Of a stretch of DNA of 6,102 bases, positions 5,643 through 6,102 are shown one piece after another; position 1 is the first letter of the stretch, and each line of letters starts with the position of its first letter. This DNA comes from Synergistaceae bacterium (GTDB lineage: Bacteria > Synergistota > Synergistia > Synergistales > Aminobacteriaceae), in contig JAISSA010000039.1 of the NCBI GenBank assembly GCA_031273365.1, positions 1 to 6,102 on the forward strand, read 5' to 3'. The notes beneath the pieces are model-generated. The model was not told the DNA's origin and made no database searches. It worked only from the letters and a program-made list of their open reading frames with translations. A program made the translations under genes and the position numbers.

Positions 5643-6102
5643 TTGAAAATCGAATTTACGGTCAACGGCGTGCCGAAAGTCGTGGAAACGCGGCCCATGA
5701 CGCGGCTTCTGGATCTGCTGCGCGACGGACTGAACCTGAAGGGATGCAGGGAAGGCTGCGGGGAGGGAGAGTGCGGGGCCTGTTCCGTCATTATGGACGG
5801 CCGGCTGGTCAACGCCTGCATGATCCCGTCCGTTCAGGTCGGGGGGGCGGATATTCTCACCATCGAGGGCCTCGGCACGTCGGAGAACCCCGACGTTTTG
5901 CAGAGGGCCTTCGTCGAGGAGGGCGCCGTGCACTGCGGCTTCTGTACGCCTGGAATGATTCTGGCCGCGCGGGCGCTGCTCCGGAAAAACGCGAACCCCT
6001 CGCGGGAGGAGGTGCGAGTCGCGCTTTCCGGCAACCTGTGCCGCTGCACGGGGTACAATCGCATCGAGGCCGCGGTGGACAGGGCGGTCAGAGATAGCCC
6101 CG
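5643..6102 (+). CDS. (2Fe-2S)-binding subunit of the molybdenum hydroxylase, 3' end beyond window
   Basis: This is the small electron-transfer subunit (XdhC/CoxS type) that relays electrons from the molybdenum site to the flavin. From TTG at 5643, 153 codons are open to the window edge; complete members are about 150-165 residues, so only the very end is missing. The N-terminal plant-type ferredoxin domain has C39, C44, C47 and C59 (CGEGECGAC then C). The C-terminal helical domain has C98 and C101 (HCGFC) and C133 and C135 (LCRCTGY). Together these ligate two [2Fe-2S] clusters, and all eight cysteines are present. An additional cysteine, C35, occurs in front of the first motif, as in some relatives. 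It lies 38 nt after the large subunit with its own ribosome binding site and no terminator between, so it is co-transcribed. The FAD subunit probably lies further right or elsewhere. Confidence 0.94.
   Translation, partial: MKIEFTVNGVPKVVETRPMTRLLDLLRDGLNLKGCREGCGEGECGACSVIMDGRLVNACMIPSVQVGGADILTIEGLGTSENPDVLQRAFVEEGAVHCGFCTPGMILAARALLRKNANPSREEVRVALSGNLCRCTGYNRIEAAVDRAVRDSP

Overview
The window holds two kinds of DNA. From about 3241 to the right end is a GC-rich, strongly codon-biased operon for a molybdenum hydroxylase of the xanthine dehydrogenase family: a complete molybdopterin-binding subunit (3298-5604), then a (2Fe-2S) subunit (from 5643, cut by the window end). From 1 to about 3240 is accessory DNA with a more even base composition. 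It carries two different P-loop ATPases of the AAA_15/AAA_21 (RecF/OLD-like) type that are typical of defence islands. One is on the minus strand (1-971, C-terminus beyond the window). The other is on the plus strand (1458-2612) and is followed after 5 nt by a DUF4276-like, TOPRIM-type protein (2618-3208). GTG and TTG starts, bacterial sigma-70 type promoters and Shine-Dalgarno sites point to a bacterium. The separate MoCo and Fe-S subunits suit an anaerobe or facultative anaerobe such as Synergistota, Clostridia or a deltaproteobacterium, but the window does not fix the taxon.

The main structural feature is a direct repeat. Positions 1080-1401 (322 bp) recur almost perfectly at 3241-3565 (325 bp), with five substitutions and one 3-bp in-frame indel. 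The right copy is the promoter, start and first ~89 codons of the intact hydroxylase gene. The left copy is the same promoter and 5' end, abruptly cut at 1401. The 1839 bp between the copies (1402-3240) contain the ATPase/DUF4276 pair plus a short orphan leader, with no transposase, integrase or terminal inverted repeats. A two-gene cassette therefore sits in the 5' end of a housekeeping catabolic gene. The host gene is regenerated on one side, and a duplicate of its promoter faces the cassette on the other.

Region by region: minus-strand ATPase (1-971) with its own well-formed promoter (1016-1043); a short divergent intergenic stretch; repeat copy 1 with an extended -10 promoter and a truncated hydroxylase fragment (1137-1415); a chimeric junction and leader (1402-1457) ending in a stop, one base and a GTG start behind a perfect AAGGAGG; the ATPase-DUF4276 operon; a 32-nt spacer; repeat copy 2 with the working hydroxylase promoter; and the hydroxylase operon.

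Functionally, the ATPase and DUF4276 protein probably act together as an ATP-gated nuclease-type defence pair; this is inferred from family and context. The hydroxylase subunits form the MoCo and Fe-S parts of a hydroxylating dehydrogenase acting on a purine or other N-heterocycle or aldehyde. Its FAD subunit is not in view.
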